From Xanthomonas axonopodis (lineage in GTDB: Bacteria > Pseudomonadota > Gammaproteobacteria > Xanthomonadales > Xanthomonadaceae): a DNA stretch of 58,779 bases. The stretch is from contig NZ_JFAQ01000147.1 in NCBI RefSeq assembly GCF_001304695.1, forward strand, positions 1-58,779, given 5' to 3'. This document shows positions 26,736 through 35,715 of the stretch, piece after piece. The position numbers were made by a program, and so were the translations under genes. The number at the start of each line of letters is the position of its first letter. Within the stretch, counting starts at the first letter, position 1. A model generated the notes under the pieces. That model searched no databases, was not told the DNA's origin, and was given only the letters and a program-made list of their open reading frames with translations.

Positions 26736-29071
26736 TGCGCCTCCGATGGCAGGGAGTTCCAGTGCGGCGTGGATTCGTTGCGCAGGTGGCGAACGAAGAA
26801 GTCGTACTGGCGACGTTGCACGTAATCGATCGGCCCGCTGGAGCGGCCAACCGAATGCTCGCCACTTGGCACATTGAGCAGGTCGAATTCCTTGCCGGCC
26901 TGGATCAGGGCGTCGACGACTTGTGCGGTGGACGCCGGATCCACATTGCTGTCCTGCTCGCCGACGATCAGCAGCAGGTCGCCCTGAAGCTTGCTCGCAT
27001 TGACCACGCCAGACGCTTCCGCATAGCGCGCATCCACCGGCCAGCCCATCCACTGCTCGTTCCAGCTGATCTTGTCCATGCGATTGTCGTAGCAGCCCGC
27101 GAAGGCCACGCCCACCTTGTAAAACTCTGGGTGACGTTCGAGTGCCCCAAGCGTGCTCTGGCCGCCCGCCGACGCGCCGTAGATGCCGACGCGGCTGATG
27201 TCGTAAGAGGGATCTTTGGCCGCCAGCGCACGATGCCAGGCAATGCGGTCGGCAAATCCGGAGTCGCCCAGGTTTTTCCACGCGACATCATGAAATGCCT
27301 TGGAGCGGTTGGCGGTCCCCATGCCGTCGATCATCACCACGATGAAACCCAGATCGGCCTGCGCCTGCATGCCGATCTGCTTGTCGCCCCCGGAGTGATA
27401 ACCGAATGGCCAGAATGTCTTGGGCACGAAGGAGTCGTGCGGCCCGGCATAGATGTTCTCGATCACCGGATAGGTCTTGCGCGGGTCGTAGTCGCGCGGG
27501 CGCACCACCATGCCCCAGATATCGGTGACACCATCGCGCCCCTTGGCCACGAAGCTCTCCGGCGCGCGCCAGCCGGCCGCCTGCAGCTTGTCGATCGTGC
27601 CGCGCTCCACGGTGTGCAGCAGCTGGCCATCGATGGCGTGCAGTTCCATCACCGGCGGCAGGTCCGGACGCGAATAGACATCGACGTAATGCAGGCCGTC
27701 GTCGGCAATCGCCACATCGTGGTCGGCCTCGGCGCGGGTCAAACGGGTCAACCGGCGGCCATCGAAATCCACGCTGTAGAGCTGCCTGTTGTACGGATCC
27801 TTGCCCGCATCCATGCCGCTGGCCGTGAACCAGATGCGGCGCTGCGCATCGTCCACGCGCAGCACATCGCGTACCACCCACGGCCCGTGGGTGAGCTGGC
27901 GTTTCACCTTGCCGCTGCGTCCATCGAACAGATACAGGTGTCGCCAGCCATCGCGTTCGGAAATCCACACCACCTCATCGCCACGCCCGTCTACGTCGTG
28001 GCGAAAGCTGCGGTCGGCATACACGAAGGTCCGGGTGTCTTCATCAACGGCCACATGCGCGCGCGCAGTGCGGGCATCCACCGCAATCACGCGCATCCGC
28101 TGGAAGCCGCGTTGCACATACTCGAACGCGACACTGCCGCCATCGCTGCGCCAGTGCAGCGGCGACAACGAATACGGGTTGTCGAACAACGCCGTGTCCA
28201 CGTCGCGACGTGTGCCATCCAGCGCAAATAGCACCGGCCGCTCCACATCCACCGCATCGCCCGGCTTGGGATACAGCTGGGTATGCACCACCGGCTGCCC
28301 ACCGCCGGCAGGCGCGGCTTCAACGCGGGTGACACGGCGAGCCAGCCCCGGACGCACGCGGTACACCGCCAGCTGCTGCGAATCCGGCGACCAGGCAACA
28401 CTCTCCACATCGAAGTAATCATCTGCACGGCCGTCGCTACTGAGCCGGGTGACCCGCCCATCGGCGACATGGCGCAACACCAGGTTCCAACCATCGGCCA
28501 GCACCTCCCACTTGGCATCGGGCGAGCGACGCGGCGTGGTGTCGGCCGGCACCAGCAGATCGCGCACCACACCGAAACCGCGTGGGCGTGACATCGGCTG
28601 CAGCCGTGCATCGGGCGCGCAGTGGTAGGTGGTCAGCGTGCAACGCCAGGGCGCATCTTCCAGTGCGAAGACAATGGCGCCATCGCTGCGTTCGCCCTCG
28701 GTTGAAAACGAAAACTGCTCGAACGGCAGACGCAGCGGCGTATAGGGCTTTCCGGTTGCCGCACTCAGGCCCTGCGCCAGTCGCGCCTGATCGAAGGCCG
28801 GCTGCTTCTGCAAGGTGGCCACATCGGTACTGACGAACGCAAAGCCGCCCGGCACCGTCTTGCGGTAATGGAACCTGCCATTGTCCTGCCATTGCGCCGG
28901 CCAGGCGACATTCTCCGTCAGCGTGATCCACTGCTCGCGCAAACCCAGCGAGCGTTGGTAATCGGCAACGCTGGGCGCAGCCTGCACAGCACCCGACGAC
29001 AGCATCGCGTAGGCGGCCAGCGCAGACCATCGACGTAAACCAAATGCGCTGCGGCCCGCATCACTCACCAT
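26732..29071 (-). CDS. Secreted S9 dipeptidyl-peptidase IV-like protease (second paralogue)
   Basis: 779 residues. The start at 29071 overlaps the permease's last codons by 11 bp and has GGAGGA just upstream. Signal peptide ends near SGAVQAAPS. An eight-bladed DPPIV_N propeller is followed by the hydrolase domain with nucleophile GASAGG (VGIYGASAGGQSTLG), acid in GEQDSNVDPAST and histidine in VPSGEHSVG. It shares the NEQWMGWPV and DGMGTANRSKAFHDVAWKNL blocks with the S9 gene at 6284-8653. It should cleave Xaa-Pro (or Xaa-Hyp) bonds of peptides in the periplasm. Its place between permease and GH35, and upstream prolidase and hydroxyproline genes, supports a role in hydroxyproline-rich peptide breakdown. 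Confidence 0.9.
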   Translation of the reverse strand: MVSDAGRSAFGLRRWSALAAYAMLSSGAVQAAPSVADYQRSLGLREQWITLTENVAWPAQWQDNGRFHYRKTVPGGFAFVSTDVATLQKQPAFDQARLAQGLSAATGKPYTPLRLPFEQFSFSTEGERSDGAIVFALEDAPWRCTLTTYHCAPDARLQPMSRPRGFGVVRDLLVPADTTPRRSPDAKWEVLADGWNLVLRHVADGRVTRLSSDGRADDYFDVESVAWSPDSQQLAVYRVRPGLARRVTRVEAAPAGGGQPVVHTQLYPKPGDAVDVERPVLFALDGTRRDVDTALFDNPYSLSPLHWRSDGGSVAFEYVQRGFQRMRVIAVDARTARAHVAVDEDTRTFVYADRSFRHDVDGRGDEVVWISERDGWRHLYLFDGRSGKVKRQLTHGPWVVRDVLRVDDAQRRIWFTASGMDAGKDPYNRQLYSVDFDGRRLTRLTRAEADHDVAIADDGLHYVDVYSRPDLPPVMELHAIDGQLLHTVERGTIDKLQAAGWRAPESFVAKGRDGVTDIWGMVVRPRDYDPRKTYPVIENIYAGPHDSFVPKTFWPFGYHSGGDKQIGMQAQADLGFIVVMIDGMGTANRSKAFHDVAWKNLGDSGFADRIAWHRALAAKDPSYDISRVGIYGASAGGQSTLGALERHPEFYKVGVAFAGCYDNRMDKISWNEQWMGWPVDARYAEASGVVNASKLQGDLLLIVGEQDSNVDPASTAQVVDALIQAGKEFDLLNVPSGEHSVGRSSGPIDYVQRRQYDFFVRHLRNESTPHWNSLPSEAQ

Positions 29072-30647
29072 CGTCCTCCTCCAGCGCAAGCTCGTCGCTG
29101 CGCAAACCGCTACGTGCGCCCCAGTGATAAATGAAGAACGCAATGGCCGCCACAGCCAGCGTATCGAATGGGTGTGCGATCCAGCCATGTCCGCCGAACG
29201 TGCCGGCCCACGACACCAACATCACCAGCACGAAGAACACGATCAGCCATAACGATGCGCGTACCTGCCGGCCCAGGTGCGCGCGGCCCTCGCGCGAAGG
29301 CAGGCGGTACAGCACATACAGCAGGAACGCGAGCACCTGCAAGCCGAGCAACCACGACAAGGTCGGCCAGGTGGACCAGTACACGATCAACGCAGCCACC
29401 ATGAACGACAGCGGCCCCAGTACCATCAGGCCACGCACGAAAAATGGGCGTGGCAAGTCCGGCGCGCTACGACGCAACGCCGCTACCGTGACCGGCGCCA
29501 CCGCATAGCTCAGCACTAAGGCGGCCGACACCACGCCGATCAGCGTTTCCCACGAGGGAAACGGCAGCGTCCAGAAGATCGACAAGCCCAGGCTCAACCA
29601 CAGTGCCGGACGCGGGATGCCCGACGCCGTGTCCACCCGCGTCAGCACCGGCAAGAACCCGCCGCTGCGCGCCCAGCCATACACCACACGCGGGGTGGCA
29701 TTCATGTAGATGTTGCCGGTGCCGCTGGGCGAGACCATCGCATCGCAGATCACCAGCGCTGCCAGCCATGCCATGCCCAAGGCCAAGGCGATGTCGTGGT
29801 ACGGCAGCGAGAAGGCCTTGTCGATACCCGCCCAGCCTGGTGCGAGCTGCGCGGCCGGGATGCTGCCCAGGAACGCCAGCTGCAGCAACACGTAAATCAC
29901 CGTGGACAGCGCCACCGACAGGATCAGCGCAATCGGAATATTGCGCTGCGGGTCGCGCACTTCGCTGGCCACCGACACGATCGGGGTCAATCCCAGGTAC
30001 GCGAAGATGATGCCGCCGGCCGAGATCGCCGCTTCCACGCCCGCCATGCCCGATGGCGCGAACCCATGCACGCTCAGATTGCCGGCATCGAAGTGCTGCA
30101 TCAGCAGCACGATCACCAGGATCGGCACCAGAAACTTGAAGATGCTGACGATGTTGTTGGCCAGCGCAAAGGTCTTGACGCTGAAATAGTTGAGCACGAA
30201 GAACAGCACCAGCAAGGCCATCTGCACCAGCCAACCCAAGAGGCTGGGATGGGTACTGTCTGGCTGGCTCAACCACGGGAACCACGCCGCTGCGTATTGC
30301 CGTGCCGCTTCCACTTCGATGGCGATCAGGCTGGAGAACGCGATCAACGTGATGAAGCCGGTCAGCGAACCGAGCAAGGCGCCATGCGAATACTCCGGGT
30401 AGCGCACCACCCCGCCGGCGCGCGGCAATGCCGCACCGAGTTCGCAATACACCAGCCCAAGCAACAGCACCGCGATGCCACCAAGGATCCACGACACGAT
30501 GCCGGCCGGTCCGGCGATCGATGAGACGTGGCTGGCCGAAAACAACCACCCGGAGCCGAAGATCGACCCCAGCCCGATAAAGGTCAGGTCGGTCAGGCTG
30601 AGGCGCTTTTGGAACTTGCCTTGCGTGGTCGCAGCGTGTGTGGTCAT
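29061..30647 (-). CDS. APC-superfamily amino-acid permease
   Basis: Inner-membrane transporter of 528 residues with about 12-14 hydrophobic segments. The first carries the APC signature LTFIGLGSIFGSGWLFSASHVSSIAGPAG, and transmembrane segment 6 has GGIIFAYLGLTPIVSVASEVRDPQRNIP. Start at 30647 (MTTHAATTQG) has a weak GGGG site. The gene lies 64 bp after a DUF885 peptidase and overlaps the S9 gene, so it is probably cotranscribed with both. The likely substrate is proline, hydroxyproline or a short Hyp-containing product, inferred from neighbours; sequence alone only shows an amino-acid/proton-type carrier. Confidence 0.87.
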   Translation of the reverse strand: MTTHAATTQGKFQKRLSLTDLTFIGLGSIFGSGWLFSASHVSSIAGPAGIVSWILGGIAVLLLGLVYCELGAALPRAGGVVRYPEYSHGALLGSLTGFITLIAFSSLIAIEVEAARQYAAAWFPWLSQPDSTHPSLLGWLVQMALLVLFFVLNYFSVKTFALANNIVSIFKFLVPILVIVLLMQHFDAGNLSVHGFAPSGMAGVEAAISAGGIIFAYLGLTPIVSVASEVRDPQRNIPIALILSVALSTVIYVLLQLAFLGSIPAAQLAPGWAGIDKAFSLPYHDIALALGMAWLAALVICDAMVSPSGTGNIYMNATPRVVYGWARSGGFLPVLTRVDTASGIPRPALWLSLGLSIFWTLPFPSWETLIGVVSAALVLSYAVAPVTVAALRRSAPDLPRPFFVRGLMVLGPLSFMVAALIVYWSTWPTLSWLLGLQVLAFLLYVLYRLPSREGRAHLGRQVRASLWLIVFFVLVMLVSWAGTFGGHGWIAHPFDTLAVAAIAFFIYHWGARSGLRSDELALEEDDGE

Positions 30648-30711
30648 ACGTCGCCCCGAAGCGTGGAAAGCGCAGTTACTGCACTCAAAGCCATCACGTG
30701 CCGTGCACGTG

Positions 30712-32565
30712 TCAGTCGCTGGCGGAGGCCTTCGCCTCTGCCTGATCCTCCTGCGGATACGGCGACACACCGCCATCAGCGATGAAGTGGTCGATGCGCG
30801 CTTCCAGCACCGGCAATGGCACCGAGCCGGTCTGCAGCACTGCATCGTGGAAGTTGCGCAGGTCGAACTTTTCGCCCAGCGCGGCTTCTGCCTTGCGGCG
30901 TAGTTCCAGTATCTTCAGCTCGCCCAGGTAGTACGACAGCGCCTGCCCCGGCCAGGCGATATAGCGGTCCACCTCGGTGGTGACTTCGTGCTCGCTCAGC
31001 GCGGTGTTGTCGCGCAGGTAGGCCTGCGCATGCTCGCGCGTCCAGCCCTTGTGGTGGATGCCGGTGTCGATCACCAGACGGCAGGCACGCCACATCTGGT
31101 AGGTCAGGTAGCCGAAACGGTCATAGGGCGTGTCGTACATGCCCATCTCCTGACCCAGATACTCCGAATACAGCGCCCAACCTTCACCGTAGGCGGAGAT
31201 GAAGCCGTAACGGCGGAACTCCGGCAAGCCTTGCGCCTCTTCCGCGAGCGGCATCTGCAATGCGTGACCGGGCGAGGATTCGTGCAAGGTCAGCGCGGTC
31301 AGGTTGTACAGTGGCCGCGACGGCAGGTTGTAGGTGTTGACCAGATAGATGCCCGGCCCACCGCGACCGCCGGTGTAGAACGGTGCCAGCTCCGGCGGCA
31401 CCGGTTCGATGGCGAAGCGGCGGCGTGGCAGCCGGCCAATGTAATCGCCCACCTTGGCGTCCACGCGCTTGGCGATCCACGCCGCCTGCTTGAGCAACTC
31501 TTCCGGCGTCTTGGCGTAGAACTGCTGGTCGGTACGCAGGAAATGCAGAAACGCCGGGAACACCGCCTGCCCGGCTGGCGGCTTGAAGCCGCTTGCCGCG
31601 ATGGTCTGGTCCATCTGCGTGCGCAGCTTGGCCACCTCCTGCAAGCCGATCTGATGGATCTGATCGGGGCTCAAGTCCAGCGTGGTGAACTCACGAATCT
31701 GCGCACGGTAATACGCCTGCCCGTCCGGCAACGCTTCTCCGGCCAGCGTGGTGCGTGCGCGCGGCTGATACTCATGGCGGATGAAGTCCAGCAGCCTGGC
31801 GTACGCCGGCACCACCTGTGTATCGATGGCCTTGACTGCTTGCTGGCGCAGTTGCGCCTGCACATCGGCCGGCAGCGTCGCCGGCATTTGCTTGAACGGC
31901 GCGTAGAACGGGTTGGCCTCGCCTTTGGCCTGCGCCACATCGGCGATGGACTGGTCGCGCCCGGTCATCGTGACCCGCGGCTGGGTGAAACCGCGCGCCA
32001 ACCCGGCACGCATATTGTCGGTGTGCTCGACGAAATAGCGCGGGATGTCGGCCAGCATTTTCAGATAGCGCTGGCAATCCTCGCGCGTGCGCAGCGTGGC
32101 TTCGGCGCTGAAGCCCAGGTCGCTCCAGAACGCCGAGTCGCTGTTGAACGACATTTCCCAGGCGCGAAAATGCTGCTGGTCCAGCAACACCTGCAATTGC
32201 TGCCGATACACCTGGTAGCTCACCTGATCTTCGGCCGACAGCTGCGCCTGCGGGATGGCATCCAGTTCCTTCAACACCTGTTGCCAATAGGCCGTGCGCA
32301 GGTTTTGCGTGGCGACATCGACCTTGGGCAGATGGTCGGCCTGTTGCTCTTGCGTGGCCTGGTTGTCTTCATCCACCGCACCCGACGCCTGCGCCTGGCG
32401 CCAGCGCCACTCGCGTGTGTACAAGGCCTTGAAGCGTGCCGCTGCGGTGTTCTGCGTGGCCGCAGCCGCGACCTCTGCTGCGTGCACAGGCAACGCAAGG
32501 CCGCCCAGGCTGGCTGCGATCAACAGAGTCAATGTGCTCGCGCGTAACGCGCTGATGGTGCTCAT
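30712..32565 (-). CDS. DUF885 metallopeptidase, Sec-exported (paralogue 1)
   Basis: 617 residues. Start at 32565 with GGAGG 8 nt upstream, overlapping the preceding paralogue by ATGA. Signal peptide: LLIAASLGGLALPVHAAE. A helical body ends in the family zinc motif HESSPGHALQ (residues 428-437) followed by YGEGWALYSEYLGQEMG. This gluzincin-like arrangement supplies the third ligand. DUF885 proteins are thought to be carboxy- or dipeptidases; specificity is mostly unknown. The tandem arrangement with a lipoprotein paralogue, a prolidase and the hydroxyproline operon suggests peptides with proline or hydroxyproline. Confidence 0.88.
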   Translation of the reverse strand: MSTISALRASTLTLLIAASLGGLALPVHAAEVAAAATQNTAAARFKALYTREWRWRQAQASGAVDEDNQATQEQQADHLPKVDVATQNLRTAYWQQVLKELDAIPQAQLSAEDQVSYQVYRQQLQVLLDQQHFRAWEMSFNSDSAFWSDLGFSAEATLRTREDCQRYLKMLADIPRYFVEHTDNMRAGLARGFTQPRVTMTGRDQSIADVAQAKGEANPFYAPFKQMPATLPADVQAQLRQQAVKAIDTQVVPAYARLLDFIRHEYQPRARTTLAGEALPDGQAYYRAQIREFTTLDLSPDQIHQIGLQEVAKLRTQMDQTIAASGFKPPAGQAVFPAFLHFLRTDQQFYAKTPEELLKQAAWIAKRVDAKVGDYIGRLPRRRFAIEPVPPELAPFYTGGRGGPGIYLVNTYNLPSRPLYNLTALTLHESSPGHALQMPLAEEAQGLPEFRRYGFISAYGEGWALYSEYLGQEMGMYDTPYDRFGYLTYQMWRACRLVIDTGIHHKGWTREHAQAYLRDNTALSEHEVTTEVDRYIAWPGQALSYYLGELKILELRRKAEAALGEKFDLRNFHDAVLQTGSVPLPVLEARIDHFIADGGVSPYPQEDQAEAKASASD

Positions 32566-34376
32566 TGACGTGCCTCCGGCGCCGCCTTGGCCTGCGCGAT
32601 CCACTGCCGCACGCGTTGCTGCAACAGTGCCAGCGGCATCGCGCCGCCGCCCAGCACCGCATCGTGGAAGGCGCGCACATCGAAGCGCTCACCGAGTTCT
32701 TTCTCGGCTTCCGCACGCAACGCCAGGATCTGCAGCTGGCCGAGCTTGTAGCTCAGTGCCTGACCGGGCCACACGATGTATCGGTCGGTTTCGGCCTGGA
32801 TGCTGGGCTCGTCGGCGGCCGGATGTGCGTGGAAAAAATCCACCATCTGTTGGCGGCTCCAGTGTTTGTAGTGGACCCCGGTATCGAGCACCAGCCGGTT
32901 GGCGCGCAGCAAGTCGGCGGACAGGCGCCCGTAATCGTTGTACGGATCCTTGAAGAAACCCATCTCCTTGCCGAGTCGCTCGGCATAAAGTGCCCATCCT
33001 TCGATATAGGCGCTGTAGCCGGCCTGCTGGCGGAACGGCGGCAACGGCAGTGTCTGCGCAAGCGAGATCTGCAGGTGATGGCCCGGAACGCCTTCGTGGT
33101 AAGCAATGGTTTCGATATTGATCAGCGTGCGGCTGGCGAAGTCGCTGGTATTGACCTTCACGATCGCTGGCCTAGTGCCTTCGGGATTGCTTTGCAAGTA
33201 TTCGGCGTTGGGCGCATGGCGCTGGAACGATGGCCTTGCCTGCACTTCCAGCGGCGTCTTGGGCAGATGGCCGAACACCTTGGGCAGCTCCGGTTCCATC
33301 GCCGCGATGTACTGGCGGTACTGCTGCAGAATCTGCTCGCCCGAGGTGGCGAAATGGCGTTTGTCGGTTTGCACTGCCTTGCGGAAGCTGGCCAAATCGG
33401 CAAAGCCCTGTGCCTTGGCGATCACCGTCATCTCGCCTTCGATGCGCGCCACCTCTTTCAGACCGATTTGATGGATTTCCTCCGGCGCCATGTCGGTGGT
33501 GGTGTGCATGTGGATGGCATAGCGATAACGACGCTCGCCATCGGGTAGCGACCACAGGCCCTCCTGCGCGCGCCCTTGCGCGGCGTATTCGTCGCGCACG
33601 AACGCGGCCAATTTGCCGTAGGCCGGGCGAACCTGCTGGTCGATCGCAGCGAGCAATTGTTTGCGCAACGCGTCGCGTTGATCGGGCGGCACGGCTGCAT
33701 CGAGCTTTTTCAATGGCGAAGCGAACGGGCTCTGCTCGCCGCTCAGCGCGGCAATCGAGTCGATCTGATCAGGCAGGCGCTCCAGAATATAACGTGGCTG
33801 GGTGAGGCCATCCTTTGCACCCTGGCGCGACACCGCAATGACCTGCTCGATCACAGTCGGAATCGTTTGCAGGCGCTTGATGTAATCCTGGTAATCCTTG
33901 GCGTTTTCGAACGTGAACTGGTCGCCATACCCGGCCAGCAACAACTGGACGCCGCCGATGGGTTCCAGCAGCATCGTGTAGGTCTTCAGTTCGATACCTT
34001 CCAGCTCGTCGCGCAACTGACCCAGCATCATCTGCAGGCTAAGCTGACGTTCCACGTCCAGCGTCTTGGCATCCACCGCTTCGAACTGCTTGAGCAGCTC
34101 GGCAGTGGCGTTGCGGTGGGCCTGCACGGCGTGCAGAGAATAATCGCTCCAGCGGTCGTTGTAGCGCTTGTCGCCGATGATGCTGGCGAACTCGGGGTTG
34201 TGCTGCAGTTGGTACTGCCACTGCTTGTCGAGCAGCGCATCGAAGGCCTTGGCTGCCTGCTCGCCGGTCGAGGCGGAGGCAGGCTTGGCCTGTTCCGCTG
34301 CGGGCGGCGCCGGCTTGCAGGCGGTGAACAACGTGGCGGCGAGCAGACCAATGGCAACAGGACGCAGGTGTTTCAT
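32562..34376 (-). CDS. DUF885 metallopeptidase, lipoprotein (paralogue 2)
   Basis: 604 residues. Start at 34376 with TGGAG 7 nt upstream. A lipobox (LFTAC, Cys about residue 20) predicts lipid anchoring rather than release, unlike the downstream paralogue. Same fold: YHEGVPGHHLQ zinc motif and YIEGWALYAERLGKEMG. It overlaps paralogue 1 by 4 bp, so the pair is translationally coupled and presumably acts together in the periplasm, one membrane-bound and one soluble. A palindromic repeat in the 140 bp upstream separates it from the prolidase gene and may partly uncouple transcription. Confidence 0.88.
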   Translation of the reverse strand: MKHLRPVAIGLLAATLFTACKPAPPAAEQAKPASASTGEQAAKAFDALLDKQWQYQLQHNPEFASIIGDKRYNDRWSDYSLHAVQAHRNATAELLKQFEAVDAKTLDVERQLSLQMMLGQLRDELEGIELKTYTMLLEPIGGVQLLLAGYGDQFTFENAKDYQDYIKRLQTIPTVIEQVIAVSRQGAKDGLTQPRYILERLPDQIDSIAALSGEQSPFASPLKKLDAAVPPDQRDALRKQLLAAIDQQVRPAYGKLAAFVRDEYAAQGRAQEGLWSLPDGERRYRYAIHMHTTTDMAPEEIHQIGLKEVARIEGEMTVIAKAQGFADLASFRKAVQTDKRHFATSGEQILQQYRQYIAAMEPELPKVFGHLPKTPLEVQARPSFQRHAPNAEYLQSNPEGTRPAIVKVNTSDFASRTLINIETIAYHEGVPGHHLQISLAQTLPLPPFRQQAGYSAYIEGWALYAERLGKEMGFFKDPYNDYGRLSADLLRANRLVLDTGVHYKHWSRQQMVDFFHAHPAADEPSIQAETDRYIVWPGQALSYKLGQLQILALRAEAEKELGERFDVRAFHDAVLGGGAMPLALLQQRVRQWIAQAKAAPEARQ

Positions 34377-34428
34377 GCATTCACTCCAAAAGAAACGGTG
34401 CGCCATCATCGCATGCTAAAAAGCTCGC

Positions 34429-34494
34429 GGCAGGAGCGCGCTTGTGCGCGAAAGGCATTATCGACAAGCCCCTCGCGCGCAACGCGCGCCTGCC
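34429..34494. repeat. REP-like inverted repeat between peptidase and prolidase genes
   Basis: Left arm GGCAGGAGCGCGCTTGTGCG (34429-34448, pairing continues to 34451) and right arm TCGCGCGCAACGCGCGCC (34473-34490, continuing to TGCC at 34494) are imperfect reverse complements around a short spacer. The transcript could form a long hairpin. It is of the widespread Xanthomonas intergenic type and may stabilise or attenuate the operon message. Confidence 0.65.
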
Positions 34495-34515
34495 CACTCA
34501 CGGGCTCGTACAGGC

Positions 34516-35715
34516 TCACGCAAACGGTTGATCGATCGCCACCGACGGCGGTGTGAACCATTGCACGTCATCGTCGGTCACGTAGAAATGGTCTTCCAGG
34601 CGCACGCCGAACTGGGCTGGCACCACGATCATCGGCTCGTTGCTGGCACACATTCCCGGCTGCAACGGCAGTGCATTGCCGCGCACCAGGTAAGGCGCCT
34701 CATGAATCGCCAGGCCGCAGCCGTGACCGGTGCGATGCGGCAACCCGGGCAGCCGGTAGTCGGGCCCGAGCCCGGCTGCTTCCAGCACCTTGCGTGCCGC
34801 CTGATCCACCGCCTCGCATGCCACGCCCGGGCGGATCGCTGCAAATGCCGCGGCCTGCGCGGCCTGCTCCAGGTCCCAGATGCGCTGCTGCGCGTCATTG
34901 GCCGCACCATAGATCCAGGTGCGCGTGATGTCGGAGTGGTAGCCCTGCACGGTGCAACCAGTGTCGATCAACACCAGTTCGCCTTCGCGCAGGTGCTGCA
35001 CCCCCGGGATGCCATGCGGAAACGCAGTGGCGTGGCCGTACTGCACGATACAGAAGGTCGATCCGTTGTCGGCGCCCAGCGCACGATGCGCCTCGTCGAT
35101 GAAGCGCACCAGTTCATCGGTCCCGATCCCTTCGTGTGCGATACCGGCCGCCAGCTGCTGCACCAGCAGAGTCATGTCGCAGGCCTGCTGCATCAATGCC
35201 AGCTCGGCCGGCGACTTGCACATGCGGCAGCCATCGATGATCGTGCCGGCATCACGAATCGCCTTGCCCAGATGCGCACGCAGACCGGTGTGCACGGCGA
35301 ACGTAATGCCCGGGTCCAGCGCCAGGGCATGCGCATGGCGCTCGTCCATGGCCTGTACCACCAGTGCGTACGGGTCGTCGTGCTCTTCCCACAGGTATTT
35401 GGTCGCCGGGATCTTCAGTACCGCATCCAGCGAGCCTTCCTCGAACACGGGGCAGATCAACACCGGGTCGCCATCCAGCGTCAGCAGCAGCGCGACGAGA
35501 CGCTCGCTCGCCCCCCACGGCACGCCGGTGAAATAGCGCAGCGACGTGCCCGCGCCGATCAACAGCGCATCCACGCCATGCGCGCGCATGAGGCTGCGTG
35601 CACGCTCGATGCGGCGCTCGTATTCGTCCGCGGCGATCGGCGCGGCGCGTTGTGTCCACGGCGCCAGTTGCGCACGCGCTTGCGCAAGCGACAGCCCGCC
35701 GATCTGGCTGCTCAT
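34516..35715 (-). CDS. M24-family Xaa-Pro dipeptidase (prolidase)
   Basis: Cytoplasmic metallopeptidase of 399 residues cleaving Xaa-Pro dipeptides or N-terminal Xaa-Pro bonds. The creatinase-like N-domain (about 30-165) precedes a pita-bread C-domain with all five metal ligands: Asp251, Asp262 (DTGCTVQGYHSD), His331 (HRTGHGCG), Glu360 (SNEPM) and Glu374 (RLEDHF). The start at 35715 overlaps the stop of the alpha-ketoglutarate semialdehyde dehydrogenase gene (ATGA). Such coupling to a hydroxyproline degradation operon strongly suggests it feeds Hyp from Xaa-Hyp dipeptides into the pathway. Use of Hyp rather than Pro is inference. Confidence 0.88.
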   Translation of the reverse strand: MSSQIGGLSLAQARAQLAPWTQRAAPIAADEYERRIERARSLMRAHGVDALLIGAGTSLRYFTGVPWGASERLVALLLTLDGDPVLICPVFEEGSLDAVLKIPATKYLWEEHDDPYALVVQAMDERHAHALALDPGITFAVHTGLRAHLGKAIRDAGTIIDGCRMCKSPAELALMQQACDMTLLVQQLAAGIAHEGIGTDELVRFIDEAHRALGADNGSTFCIVQYGHATAFPHGIPGVQHLREGELVLIDTGCTVQGYHSDITRTWIYGAANDAQQRIWDLEQAAQAAAFAAIRPGVACEAVDQAARKVLEAAGLGPDYRLPGLPHRTGHGCGLAIHEAPYLVRGNALPLQPGMCASNEPMIVVPAQFGVRLEDHFYVTDDDVQWFTPPSVAIDQPFA

